From NCBI GenBank assembly GCA_002104935.1, contig MCGT01000001.1, forward strand, positions 310,001 to 374,000: DNA of 64,000 bases. The letters run 5' to 3'. Source of the DNA: Hesseltinella vesiculosa (Eukaryota; Mucoromycota; Mucoromycetes; Mucorales; Cunninghamellaceae). A program made the position numbers and the translations under genes. The notes under the pieces are model-generated. The model did not search any database, was not told the DNA's origin, and saw only the letters and a list, made by a program, of their open reading frames with translations. Below are positions 37,363-49,966 of this stretch, piece after piece. Position 1 is the first letter of the stretch. Each line of letters starts with the position of its first letter.

Positions 37363-40300
37363 TTATTCTTCAGTATCTTCGACGTCAAACAAATAATGAT
37401 AATGCAAAACCAGGTATTTGACAATGTTCTGGTGGTGTCCAAGGTTGGACATGGACGTGGTGAACGAGGCTGGGCCCGGCGCAGGCTGCAGTAAAGTGGG
37501 GCCAAACACTATGGCAAGGTTGGTAGCATACATGTGATTGATGGATTCGTAGTCGGTCACACTGAGAAAAAGAGGTAAGCAGGGGTTATTTTTCTTTTTT
37601 TGCCGCTCTAGTGGTAAATTACATCACGAGGTGCTCCACCAAACGCTTCAACACCAAGTAGTTGCCATGAGGTAGCTTGTGAACAGCTTGTTTGATCTTA
37701 TACAGGCGGTTGTCATGGTCTACCGTGGCTACAAGAAAAAAAAAATTCAGAAGGCTATGCTCACTGACACGCTTAGCTGCGCTTACCCGAGGCTTCAATG
37801 AAATCGTCATACAGGTCAAACGTGAGCAGAGGCTCGGGCAGGTCACGAATGAATTGCTTGAGTGCATCGGCAATGACATTGATGTCTGGGTAGTAGTCGA
37901 TATCAAGATTGACATGGCTGGAGGTGTTGAATTCTTTTTTGAGCTGCTGCACCATGGCTCCTGAACCAGCCACGCGGTAGATGCCGACTTCATCGAGACC
38001 GCGACGTTCGATCTCCTCGATACAAGCCGTTAGTGGATAAGGGAGTTTGCCATGGTCCCGCATGAAGAGCTGTCCCAAAGGAATGCCGTAGATGCTCTTT
38101 CGTGAAGGCTTGGAAGTTCGGCCGGGGGACTGGCTGGGAGTGGCCGAGGCGTTGATTGGGATGCTGCTGGCAGAGGAGGTCGAGGAGCGTTGCTGCTGTT
38201 GCTCAGCTGCAAGGATGCTTTGGCGCTTGGCGGTGCCATGACGAACCGACCGGTTGATTTCATCAAGCCAATCCTGCATGTCGGCCAGGCTGTCAGCTTG
38301 AAGCAGGTACTGAGCGCCTTCTTCGGTCACGATGCGGAACACGAATGGTCGTTTCTCGTCGCCACTGCAAATGGACGTCGTGGCTTGGACAAGATTGATC
38401 ACCAGGGATGGCTTGGTATCATCAAAGCTAGCAGGGCTGCGCAGGCTGGACGGGCTGCCTTCGGCCAAGACCTCAGGAGGGTCGTTGTGGCCGGTGGAGG
38501 TCGATCTTAAAGACCGCAAGAGGGCTGGCCATTTGCGGTGTGCATGGTGATGCTGGTGATGCTGGTGGTGAGATGGAGAACGGCTATGCAACTGGTCGTA
38601 GGGATCTGAGGAGAAAGCGGATACAGAGGACGACGAGGCATGGCGCTGGTGACGATGACGGCGACCGAAGCTTTGGCCAATCGAGCTGCCTGTGCTCGAG
38701 GAAGGCGACGGCACGATGTGACCGAAGGACTGTTGGCTGAGAACAGTAGGTCGTTGCTGCTGACACTCAGCTTTGGCTTGTTGCATTTGGTCGAGCCGAA
38801 GGCGTTCTTTCAAATCATACTTCATCTTGGTCACCTGTTCTTGCACAAGCCTGCTAAAGACGCCATGCTTGAGCGAGATATGGGTGCCGGCAGGGGGGCG
38901 GTGATGGCTGGAAGACGTCGGTTCGCAGGGGGACGGAAGATTGGTGGAGGACGGGGAAGCGGCGGGAGAAGCGGCTTGAGGGAAATGATGATGGTGGTGC
39001 AGTTTGTTTTCCTTGGCTGCATCTTGCTTGAGGTGCTTCCAGGAGCGTTTTCGGTCGTTGGGGTAGAGCAAGAAGGACATGTTGATAGAAGAGGGCTCGG
39101 GAGTGTCCTTGAGCAAAACTTGGGCGTTGATGACCATGGTGAAAAACTGCTGGAGGTAAGTGCGTTTGTCGATCAAGATCATGCCCTGGTAAGTACTGGG
39201 GATGGCTAGGCAGAGGTCGATGACACGCTCAAAGATCCAGCCTAGGCTGGGCACCAAGAGCAAGGCTGGCGACGACAAAGCGGCAGGAGAGCAAGGTGAG
39301 GAAGCTGACGCCGTCTCACTCTTCTTTTTCATCTTCTTGTCCACGCCCGGGTCAGTGGTCGACAGGGAACGAGGAGAGGACGGCGATGTTGGCATGTAGG
39401 AGGGCTGGTGGCACTTCTCAGCTGCATCGACAACAGCTGCCAAGGTATCAAGGTTGGAAACGCCATATTTTTGGGCCAGCCATTTCCAAGCCTTGGTGAA
39501 AACGCGGACTTCGGGGCTGACCAAAGCACTGGTGACGGCATATTCGACAAAGCCAGGGACATATTTGCCTGCAGGCTGGCGCTTTTTCATTTCCTGGAAA
39601 AGGTCCATTCTGCGGCTGACCTGGCGGCTGAGGACAATCATCTGCAAAAAGGTGTCGATCCGGGACACCCGGGTGAGGAGGTCAATATCCTCGGCAGAGA
39701 TCTCATGGGTGACCCAGCTACGGATGATAAAATGCATGCAGTACAAGTACTGGATAGAGCTAGGCATGGCCAAGAGCAAGTCGTCAGCGGTAAACGCTAG
39801 GGGTGAGATCATCGAGCGGCGCGCGCACTCAATGCTGGTGAAGATGTCGGAGATGATGATTTGATCGGTCGGCACATGCGCAGGGTCCTCGACCACGTAA
39901 GTCCCTCCTGGAAAATCACAAACAGGCGACAGCGTTGCAGACACTTGGGAGGGTCGCTCGTCATGACGGCTAGCTTTGGGTTTCTCATCTGTGAGGGAAC
40001 GAAGCGTGTTAGGAGCTTCCTTTTTGTTGTTGTGGCTGGTCTTACCTATCTTGGATGCAGGGCTATTGCTGCGACCGCTGTAGGTGGACCCGGTAGACGC
40101 TGTGGGAGCTGAGGCTGCGGGCTTGCGAACGGGAATCCAGGATTCGTGGTCCATAGCTTGGAGTTCCAGCACATTACACAGCTGAATCCAGTCTTGCTGG
40201 ACAACGGAAGAGAAGAGTTTACCAACGGCTCGGTCGGCTTGCTCCAGAAGATCAAAGGCGCTGTAGCGGTCCACCACAGATGTGCCCGAGGTGTCCAGGG

Positions 40301-43300
40301 TGTTTTGACTGACCGAGAAGACGGTGGATTTGTTGCTGGCAAGCTGTAACGTGACGCTGAATTTATGCGCGCCGTTTGTTAGTTGGCGATATAGCTCGTC
40401 AGCATGGCGTGTACCAATGGTGTCGTATGGAAGTGCTTGCCAATCGTAAGATGGCGACAGGGCTTTGCGCATCACCAGCATTTGCAGTTGTTCCAGCCGG
40501 TTCGAAATCACGCCACCGAGCATCAAGGCGATCTGGTTTTGCTCATCAATTTGTTTTTCCTAGGATAAAAAAAAAAAAAAAAAAAAAAAAAGGTGAGTCG
40601 ATGCAGGTCCGTGGCTGAAACGGAAAAGGCGTACGCCTTTGATTTCTTCATATTGCTGCATCAAGGAGACATGCCAAATATCGAGATAGGCTTTGGCAGT
40701 AGAGATGGAGTCAAAGATAGAGCGGAAGAGGTTGATTTGGTCGACAAAATCGTAGAAGCAGCGGTCAATCCAGTACATGAGAAGATGCACCACCCGGATT
40801 TGCACACTGGCCACAGGCAGCCAGTCCAGGGAAAAGAGATCCACGGCACCTTGGCTTTTGTAAACGTCTTGGATGGCACCTTTGGGACGCGCGCTTGTGA
40901 ATTGTTGTTGCAAGAGCTGCATCAGCTGTGCAGGAGAGCAATAGACACGATAGGTGCTAAAGAAGCTACGCAGGTTCTGCTCATCGTCCATCATGACATG
41001 GTCAATGTTGCCCGAGGACCACTGACTTTGGAATTCTCCAGTACATGGCTCGATGCCTTGGACCAAACACTTGAGTAACGCATGCAAAAGACCTGCCCGT
41101 AGCTTGACAAACAAGGTGCGGTCGGGTTTGTCTACCATGGAGCCGCTCATCACCAGGTCGTGGTCGTACACGTAGAAGCAGCGCTGCTTCAGATGGCTGT
41201 CGGGTTGGCTCTTGCGCTGCTGGTCGAGCTCTTCCTGTACTTTGCGGAGCCGTATGTCGTAGCTATCAAAATAATCGAGCAAGGCTTTGCGTTGTTCATC
41301 GGTGACCAAGGATTGCATTTCATCCTTGCTATCGCCAATCATGGTGCGGATGCGCGCCGAGCGAGACATGCCAGGACGCAAAGGGCGCACATCGTTCAGG
41401 CCGGAAAGAAAAGCATGGGAGCATCTGGGCAGGGAGGTCAGCGACCAGGGCTGGTTGCTGGGCTTTCCATGCGGAAGGAGCTCAGGGTCGATCAAGGTGA
41501 TTCTGCTGGAACTGAAGATAGCTGGGAAATGGAATTGCTGCCAGAAAGCTGTGGTATTGAAGGATTGAAAATTGCATTCTTGGACGAGGACTGGATTGTC
41601 ATCAAGTGAGTCCAAGGTGCTGTCGACGTCGGTTGAGGGAGAGGTTGTGCTGGAGGTGGGCGAAGACGAGGGCGACAGGGGCTTCTCTGCAGGCAAGAGG
41701 TCACGTATTTGATCGGCTGGAAGCAGCACATGGTTGACTTGGCCAAACGTTTGTGGTTCGCAAGCTAAGGAGCATTCATGCAAAAACTTGAAGTCATGTG
41801 GTACGGATGACACTTCATTGACCGACGATAAAAAGTAGTCTTGTAATGGTTCGACAATGTTAAACAATGAGGTTGTCTGAGATCCTTGCTGGTTCTTCTT
41901 TTTCCTAAACCCAGCAGAGAGTCATCATTAGGATCATTGTCAAGAAGCGTGTTTTTTTTTTCGAGCAAGACAAACTTACCATGTGCCAAGGCCGGAGCGA
42001 ATGGTATCATGAACAGACCAGCTGCAGACAAAATTGATGACCTCGCATGTGGCGTTGGAGGATGTAGACAAATACAGAGGCACATGGCGGCGAATGCGAT
42101 CAACCGATTGCTTGATGGATCCAAAATAAGGTAACGATTGGATCGATGCACCGTTCAAGGGCGAGATTGTACCAGTTGTGCCGGTGGGTGTTGTGGGAGG
42201 GGTGGAGGCGGGCGTGGTGGTAGATGGTGTCTTTGGCAATGGCAGCGATTCCAGTAATGGCGGCTGAAGATGCTGCTGCTGCTGGTCGGAAGGCTGTGAT
42301 GGATTCAAGCTGAGGGTGTCGTGGTCCAAGACTTCGGCATACATGCCCATGCGCCGCGTATTGGTTTCCCAGCCATCCATCCAGATATGTATGCTAAAGA
42401 GGCCATGGTCGGCAATCAGAGGTGTCCACACCTGTGCGACTTGCCATACGAGGGACCGGTCGACGGCTTTCCAGGCTTCCTTGAGACGAGCCACTTCGAG
42501 GGAGCAGATGCCCATGGCCACGGCTGTCCAGCCTGTCATGTCCTTGAGTTCCATCAGAGCGACGCCTACGCGGATCCAGTGTTCGAGTAGCAGCGTGCGC
42601 AGGACGCCGGGATTTTCGGATGTTTGCATGCGACAATGCACAAGTAACTGGCTCCAGATCAGCCGGGTCAAGAAGTGAGGCGACTGAGTGGTGTAGAGCA
42701 GCACATTCAGCATTTGGGGTGGCATCTGGCATTTGGAGGCGTAGGACAAGGCGCTGAGCAACTGGTAGCGGTGCCGGTCATGCTGAGCAGCATGGAACAC
42801 GTAGATCTGCTGGGCAAAGGCGGTGGGGTCGATGGCCAGGAAAACAAAAGGGGTCAAGCCGGTTGCCATCAGGTTGCTGAGGTCCAATGTCGCATCGCCT
42901 GAGTCGCTAGTGGGGCTGGTGTTGTCCACCACAGCCGTGGTCAAAGTACTGCTGCGAGGGATCGAGTGGGTAGTCTTGCTGCCAACAGGACGCTGGGCTT
43001 GGGCGTATTCGAGCACATGCAGGTTGTCGTCAAGAGTCTGGCGGATGAGACAGCGCAATTCCTTTGCGCGGTCTTGCATCGAAGCGGGGTATTCCATGTC
43101 TAGCAGCTCTGTGACATTCTTCACAAGGTCACCGTCCACATCATAAGCGAAGCGTTCACACCAAATGCTGAACAGGTCAAACAGGCGGTCCCATAAGCAG
43201 ATCCAAAGGTCGGTACCTTTGAGGGCTTGGGTATAGCCTTTGATGAGCCCAAAGATCGAACAGGTGGTGGTGAAGGTAGCGTAGGTCAGTAGGAACGCAT

Positions 43301-44740
43301 AGGTGAAATCCTTGCCTTTGGTTTGGGTTTCGAACAACAACTCATGCACAAGCGCCGGCACTGTGCCGCCTTGAATATGTCGGTCTTCTTGGGACTGCAG
43401 GACCAGGCCCGGGTGAGGTTTGGCATATTCATAGATCACCACATTCAAGTTTTGTGCGGCCATTTCCTGGCATCCAAGAAAGCAAGGGTCAAGCATTGGT
43501 TTTCTACGGGTTTTTTTTTTTTTTTTTTTTTTTTGAAGCTTACCTTGGACTGGTTACATTCGCTTAGGGCTCTGGGGATGGCCAGTGGGTAGGCGGCGGC
43601 AAGGTGCTGAGCATCATAAAAGGTATTCATCCATTCGCTGACAATATCCTTGGCCAAGGAGACATAGGACATCTGTTGCCAAGGTCGGGTGACATCGAGC
43701 AAGTTGAAGCGGTGCACATGGGTGTTGACGGGCCGGTCGGTAGTGGAAATGGGCAGGGCCAGGTCTAGTTGAGATGAGGTGGAGGACGGTTTGTTGTTCG
43801 CATCAGGCAGGAGCGTGGCTGGTGAGAGGGTGAGTTGGCATAGCGGGATGCTGCTGTGGATCCCCCAGCAGCGTTCTGAGCTTGATTCCGGTCGATGGCG
43901 TTTGCAAATGACAAGGCGGTCGGCGTAGATCATCAGATAAGAGGCGACAGACGACATTTTCCGCTGACGATCCCATTCGGTGAAGATGGCTGCATGGAGA
44001 AGCTTGGAAGGGGTGGCGAAGAGGGCTCTTTGCGATTGTTCATCGAATTCAGCTGGGTTGGGTTGGAGTATATGGCGACAGAGAGCGCTTGTGGTGCCGG
44101 CAGTAGCATCTTCCTGGATCGTCGAAGTATTGGCCTTGAGTGTCACAGACAAAAGGCTGGCGGAAGGACTAGGTTGAACCATTTGGAGCGAATAAGACGA
44201 AGAAGAGGGTGAAGAGGCGATGGAGCGAGAAGGTGATGTGGAAGACACGCCTTCGACGACAGCAGAAGCCGCATAGTGTAAAAAGTGCCGCACAGAGTCG
44301 TGGCTGGTCTTGTAGAGGTAGAGTTTATGGCCACGCAGAAGCACCCGGTAGAGTTTCCAACCGCGGATAGACTTGCGAGAGTGGAATGGACGGAAATCAG
44401 GCTTCTTATGCAAGTAGCCCTCCTTGAAGACAATCTGGCTGAGGCGGTGTTCATTCTTGAGTTTGCTACTTGGCTGCGCTGGCGAATCCAAGGCTTTGAG
44501 TCGGGGGTCGAGATCAGACGTGGCTCTTCGTATGGCAGGACGCATGGTGGGGAATGAAGAGGTAGAGCTTGGGATGGCATCGGTGGATCGGTCCGTTAAG
44601 GATGGATCATCTTGTTGGGCGCTCTTGTTGTTGCCATGAGAATGAAACAGCCGATGCTTCAAATACGAAAAAGCTCCTGTCCGTGTAACATCGGTGGGAG
44701 ATTGGTGTGCATGGGCATGCTGTTTCGATTTAGGTTTCAT
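37363..44740 (-). CDS. BEM2: Bem2-like PH / RasGEF / PH / RhoGAP protein, 2343 residues
   Basis: Rho-family GTPase-activating protein for cell polarity and bud/hyphal morphogenesis. Six exons on the minus strand: 44740-43544, 43466-41980, 41904-40635, 40559-37787, 37728-37623, 37561-37363. Domains: an N-terminal PH domain from about residue 105 (KEGYLHKKPDFRPFHSRKSI), RasGEF_N at about 430-560 (GGTVPALVHELLFETQTKGK), RasGEF catalytic-like region at about 610-800 (IDPTAFAQQIYVFHAAQH, GWTAVAMGICSLEVARLKEA), a second REM-like/RasGEF-like region at about 960-1700, a second PH domain at about 1990-2095 (FRIVTEEGAQYLLQA, MQDWLDEINRS) and a C-terminal RhoGAP at about 2140-2343 with the arginine finger in GIYRVAGS and LPEPLLTFDLYDDFI. 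Bem2 of yeast (2167 residues) has the same layout. RasGEF activity is doubtful; the GAP residues look intact. Confidence 0.93.
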
Positions 44741-45363
44741 CGATGGTGGTAATTAATATAAGGAATGGAGACAAAGAATACAGAAATGGAGGGAGGGGGA
44801 AAAGAGAAGAAAGGAAAAAAAAAAAAAAAGGCGGGAAACAATCTTCCCTTCGTTTTTTTTTTTTTTTTCCAAGCATGGCGATTTCCCTGGTTGGCCAATG
44901 GAATGTGCTTGATCTTATCCGTTTTTTGTTCCAAACATCAAACTGCTTGCTTGACCAAGTTTATGCAAAAAAAAGGCTGGTGTCACCCGCTGCGCTCGGT
45001 TTTGCAATGCTATTTGTCGTCAAAAATAAAAAGGGTGCCGTTTCAAAAGCAAAGGAAACATCCATGACATTGGATTTCCGACGAAAGAGCCCTTGTTGAG
45101 CGTCAGAAATTGAGAACAATGTGCCTCCAAACGCGACAGCCATTGAAGAGCTACATGGAAAGCTGGTCAGCCTATAAGATTTGCTGAGGATCGTGACACA
45201 AGCATGATGCCCGCACGTGTGTGGGGGGGGGGGGGCAGGATCAGGCCTAAACTAGCAAAGGCTCCTTTTTCAATGCCAACTTACACAAGCCCTTCTTTTT
45301 TTTCTTCTTTTTTTATTTTTTATTTTTTTAACCTTTTTCACCGGTTTCCGTCAAAAAACTTAA
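44741..45363. other. divergent promoter region
   Basis: 623 bp between the starts of the BEM2-like gene and the stanniocalcin-like gene. T-rich DNA (45296-45332) precedes the latter. No gene was seen. Confidence 0.5.
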
Positions 45364-45888
45364 ATGTGGAAGGTACTTTCCTTGCTGCTATTCATGATCC
45401 ATTTCGAAGCAAGGATAGATGCAAACACGTCTGTCAACTGCCGGCAACCTCCTCGGCACTCGTGTGCTTTTTACACTGAATGCCTCGAAGACACTTTCCA
45501 CTGCGGTTCAAATGGATACCCACTCGCTTTTGGCTATAAATTCTGTCATGCGTTCGCTGAAGATGCTTCTTCCTTCTCACCCAAAGGCCAAACGTTTTTG
45601 TGGGACACCATGCTCTGCCTCGAGAAGGGCCTCGTCCAGCCGTTTATTACCGCCGCCAGCATCACGTCCCAAGGCACAAGTACCTGCGCCACCATCGAGT
45701 CTTACGCTCTCTCCACCCATCCTCAGTGCTACGTTGACAGCGGCTTCTGTAGCCTCAGCATCAAGGACAAGCTGACCTTGGTCAAGCTCATCCTCACCCA
45801 TGACGTCACGGGTATTCTCAAGCAAGTCATCCAGCAAGGCCTTACCACCCTTGACGACTGTCTGAAGGAACTTTTGGATTGGCTGTAG
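45364..45888 (+). CDS. Small secreted Cys-rich protein with stanniocalcin-like cysteine pattern
   Basis: Intronless, 174 residues. Residues 1-20 (MWKVLSLLLFMIHFEARIDA) form a signal peptide. The mature part has eleven cysteines. The block from CLEDTFHC onward mirrors the core of animal stanniocalcins: a Cys followed 23 residues later by the next Cys with an F..KG..F...T pattern between them, later 13 residues between two Cys, then C-6-C (CYVDSGFC). These three spacings equal those of human STC1 as I remember it, while two loops are longer here. Predicted to be secreted, disulfide-rich and helical. A hormone role makes no sense for a fungus; function is unknown. No GPI or membrane segment is visible. 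Confidence 0.82.
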   Translation: MWKVLSLLLFMIHFEARIDANTSVNCRQPPRHSCAFYTECLEDTFHCGSNGYPLAFGYKFCHAFAEDASSFSPKGQTFLWDTMLCLEKGLVQPFITAASITSQGTSTCATIESYALSTHPQCYVDSGFCSLSIKDKLTLVKLILTHDVTGILKQVIQQGLTTLDDCLKELLDWL

Positions 45889-46078
45889 CGTTCTCTTGCG
45901 AAATAAAATAAACACCCAATGATTCGTTTTTCGTTTCGAAAAATAAAAGCGCCAGTGTTTTTTTTTCAGCTCTCTTTTTCCTTACCGCCGTTGATCCCCC
46001 ATTCTTTCCATTTGCTTGTATACCAGCCCGCCTTTTTGAATCTTGTCATCTTGGATTGATTCCTCATAGAAAGAAACA

Positions 46079-48440
46079 ATGTGGGAGCCCAATGAACAAC
46101 TTTTACTTCGGGTCCAAGTGAAATACAAAAAGAAAGATGGCTCGCTGTTTGTCACTCCTCGTCGTGTCGCATTCCAAGAAAACAATGTCCCCCAACTCAC
46201 GCCTTCTATATATTATGATACCATCACCTGTAAGCCACTATAATAGAATGGAGCGAAGATCGTACTCATTTTTCGGTCCATCCACAGCCTTGCAACAAAC
46301 ACCAGAATCGGCTCCCAAAGTTCAGTTCAAGATTGTGACGAATCCTCCTGATTCGAAAGCCTACACCTTTCACTTTACGTCTGGTCGTGCATTGATCGAA
46401 CGAGAAGGTGTCAAGGCACAAGTGGCTGAATTGCTGGCAAAAGCAAAAGGCACTACGCCTTCGTCCCTCGGCACCCCTGCTCCATTCACACCATCGGGCG
46501 TGCCCTCGCCCGCCACTCCTTCCACCCCCAGCAACCAGCAACCGACATCGCCTTCTACAGCCGCACCTACACCCTCCACCCCAGCCTCAGCTGTTCCAGC
46601 CACCCCCGCTAGTGCTGCGCCAAGCCGAGTCCAGTCACCTGCCAACGCCTCGTCTCCTCGAAACATGCATGTCCGTCACCATGAATTTGCAGCCCGCAAG
46701 CAACTCTTGTCCTCGAGCCGTGAGTTGCAAAAGCTTCACAAAGAACTGGTGCTTACCACCAAGGCGGTGAGTGAGGAAGAGTTCTGGTCAAGCTCCTACA
46801 TCAAGCGCGTGCGACAAAAGCTCAAGCTGGATCCCGCCGCAAAGGAAGGCAAACAAAAGGGCAAATCTTCACGCTTGGTGGAACTCAAGCCTGGCCAACA
46901 AGAAGGCTCAGATATCAAGTATACTCTGACCAGCCAGATGATCCACAACATCTTCTCGGAATATCCATCCGGTCAGGAAAAATAATTCCCAAAAAAAAAA
47001 AAAAAAATCTCATCCTTGATTTTTATAGTCAAACGTGCCTACGACACGAATGTGCCTGATAAATTGTCAGAGCAGCATTTTTGGAAGCGATTCTTAGCGT
47101 CCGAATTCTTCCATCGTTCTCGCTCAGGTGGCCGATCTCAACTGACACCCTATGATGATATCTTTGACCGTTGTTTGGAGGAAGAAAATGCGGAGGATGC
47201 CAGGGGCCCAGACCTTGCCCTGTTGGAAAATATCAAGCAAACGATCAATCTAGAAGCCTCCAGAGAAGACCATGACGAGGTAACCTGCACCCTCACTGCT
47301 CAAACATCACTCAGGCTGATGATTCTTTAGAGTGGCAACGCGCCTGATTTTACGATGGTCCCTGGCAAAACTGAGCAAGTCTTGCCTTTATTACGTCGCT
47401 TCAATCGTCACTCCAGTCGGGTTTTAGACATACAGCCCAAAACGTAATGCTAGCCCCACTATGACATAGACGAACCCTAACGCTTTCTCCCCCCCCCCTA
47501 TTAGAAACAAGCCTAAGCCAAGCAGCGAGAACTCCGACGTAAGCTTCATGGAATGTCAAATGGACACTCGCCTCACCTCTGATGATAGTCCTACCTGGAA
47601 GACGAAATCCTCTTGGCCGACCTGACAGACAATCCTCCTCCAGAGAAAATCGTTCTTGACATCCAAGACACCTCTCGCCACTTTGAGAGTCTGAGTAGCG
47701 CCAATGCTACAAAGGAATTGGAAAATCAGGTAAGGCCCAGGCATCAGCATGTCACTTTCTAAAAGTAGCCATTGACCACTTTCATTAGAATGTAGCCCAA
47801 GTGCTGTCCAGCTTCAAGCGGCAGTTTGAGCATTGGCAAGGTGATCTGACTAAGGCAAGTTCAATCATCGGAGATGACAAAAAGGCATCCTGTTTCATTG
47901 ATACTTTTTTTTTTTTTTTTTTTTTTACTAGCCGACAATGCCCATCGACGACGCCAACGGCGTGTGCTCGGATTTGAATGAGCGAATAAGGAAAAAGAGT
48001 CGACGCAAAAACGGAATCAACTCTGGTACAAAAATAATCCCGGTAATTCCCAATTGACCGATCCCATTTTTTTTTCTCGCACAGATCAAAAATTGCCGTC
48101 GCTTGCCTTCCAGCAAGTTCAGGCATATCATACCGCCACCAGCGAGCTGCTACGCCATTTCTGGTCATCCATGGAACCCTACCGAGCCGAGAAGAACGCA
48201 CGCATGGTGGATATCTTAAAGCGACAGCATCATAAGCTCGAAGAAGTCTTGGCTTCCGTCAAACATTATCAAGGGGACATGGAAAGAGCAAAAGAGGTAA
48301 TATGATTTGCGCAATGAATGACCATGCTGACTGGTCCATTTGCTTTTATGATTTCTAACACTTTATAACAGGTTCTGGAACCATCAGCCAAGTCAGTCAC
48401 AAAAGCTCTGGAGGCAGCAGCCAAGCGACGAAAACGGTGA
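46079..48440 (+). CDS. TFB1: TFIIH core subunit Tfb1 (p62)
   Basis: Subunit of the transcription/DNA-repair factor TFIIH that contacts activators, TFIIE and XPG/XPC. Ten exons: 46079-46229, 46288-46971, 47029-47279, 47331-47443, 47505-47538, 47589-47729, 47789-47854, 47932-48025, 48085-48296, 48372-48440; 604 residues. The N-terminal PH domain (about 1-105) contains KYKKKDGSLFVTPRRVAF; a Pro/Thr/Ser-rich linker follows; BSD domain 1 is marked by EEEFWSSSYIKR and BSD domain 2 by EQHFWKRFLASEFFHRSR; the C-terminal helices (HATS ELLRHFW-like, FWSSMEPYRAEKNARM) bind the rest of the core. The seventh intron (47855-47931) has a GC donor. The HSF-type gene starts 250 bp downstream. Confidence 0.94.
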
Positions 48441-48690
48441 AACTTGTTTAATAAAACTTGAACCGATTGTTTGACGGATCTTCTAGTTTACCTGACGATG
48501 GGTTTCGTGGCGGAGTGTGTAAAAGTCGTGCTTTCATTTTCAGCAGGCGTCTGCCAGTGAAAACGAAAAAAAAAACCCCCCACATTGCTGTTTCTTTTCT
48601 TCTTCAGCGCATTAGCTTCCAGCCTTCCTGTGCACCCCTTTGATACAATTGTAGTCTCCCTCCTTTCCTTGTTATCAAGCTGTCATCACC

Positions 48691-49966
48691 ATGGCTTCGC
48701 CAGCGTTCCTTTCCCCTAACATCGTCTCACCCTCTACTTCCCCTTTTGACTTGAGCTCGGATAACCTCAGTGACTGTTATGAAATGGCCTCGACCCAAAA
48801 GACCCGAAAATCAACCAAAAAGAATATCAGCTCCTTCATTCAAAAGCTCTTCAAGTAAGATAGCACTTGAGCGGTTTGCGAATGGAAAAGAAAGTGACCC
48901 TCTTTTTTTTGTTTAGCATTCTCCAGGAATGCCCCTATCCTGATTTGATCACCTGGAATGAGAGTGGAAACTCGTTTTTTGTATTCAACGCCAAGCGTTT
49001 TGCCCACGAAGTTCTACCCACGCATTTCAAACATAGCAACTTCTCCAGCTTTGTGCGCCTCCTCAACATGTAAGAAAAAAAAAAAAACCGCAGATCACGC
49101 CCGACCTCTGACTTTTTTTTCTATGGTTCCACCCAAAAAGGTATGGATTTCACAAGATCAATAAATCTGCTCGAGGACAGCGTAACAGCGAGACCGAAAT
49201 CTGGGAATTTTCACACCAAAAGTTCTTACGCAATCGTGCCGACCTGTTGACAGGCATCAAGAGAAAGTCGCTTGACACCGAAACCATCCGCCGCGAAACC
49301 GGCGATCTCCAATCCAACATGGTTCTGTTACAGGCCTCGCACTCTGAATTGCTACAGCAGCATCAGTCGCTCCAAGACAGCTTTCGGGCCATGATGATCA
49401 CTATGAATGAAATGAGGTGTGTCCAACGTGACCAGCAGTTGCAGCTCACGCAAATCGCTGAATTACAGGGTGTCACCTTGAACCCCAGTCCAGCTATGAA
49501 ATGGGATGCCCAAGATCAACAAAGCCATCGAAATAATGATGGCAGCTTATTGCTCTCACAGCCCTTGAACCAGCTGCAGCCAAACCATCCTCACCAGCGC
49601 CAGTCATCCAACGACTCTGTCCATTCTTTCCACTCTCTGCAGCAGGACGGCTTCCAGATGACCTTGACCAGCCCTCCTACCGAGCCCACCAACCATCTCT
49701 ACCATTCTAACACAGCCTCACCTCAGCCGCCTGTGTCGCCACAGCAAGCTCTGCTCGACCAGCAGTACAAGCTCTCGACCAAGTCCGCTCCTCTCTCACC
49801 CAACCCCTTCCAGCATGCCGTCCACCCATTACCTAATACCCCTCTGAACCTTGCTAGTCCAGAATTCACCCTGTCCCCTGACCCTCCAAAAAGCTCCATG
49901 GCCATGGACATGCCGCCCCTCGACATGATTTCCAATACCCTCGATAACACGTTGTTCATGCACTAA
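48691..49966 (+). CDS. Heat-shock-factor-type transcription factor
   Basis: DNA-binding regulator of the HSF family. Three exons: 48691-48854, 48917-49069, 49141-49966; 380 residues. The HSF DNA-binding domain spans about residues 45-145: [53 protein letters not shown] and [18 protein letters not shown]. It is followed by a Leu/Gln heptad region (about 165-225) for oligomerisation and a Gln/Pro/Ser-rich C-terminal half, probably an activation region. Both introns fall in the DNA-binding domain. It may be Hsf1 itself or an Sfl1/Skn7-like relative; no receiver domain is present, so Skn7 is excluded. Confidence 0.92.

Noticed and set aside
38640..39209. 189-codon + strand frame, and many similar frames between 38 and 43 kb
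   Set aside because: They are antisense shadows of the large BEM2-like exons, which have clear domains on the minus strand.
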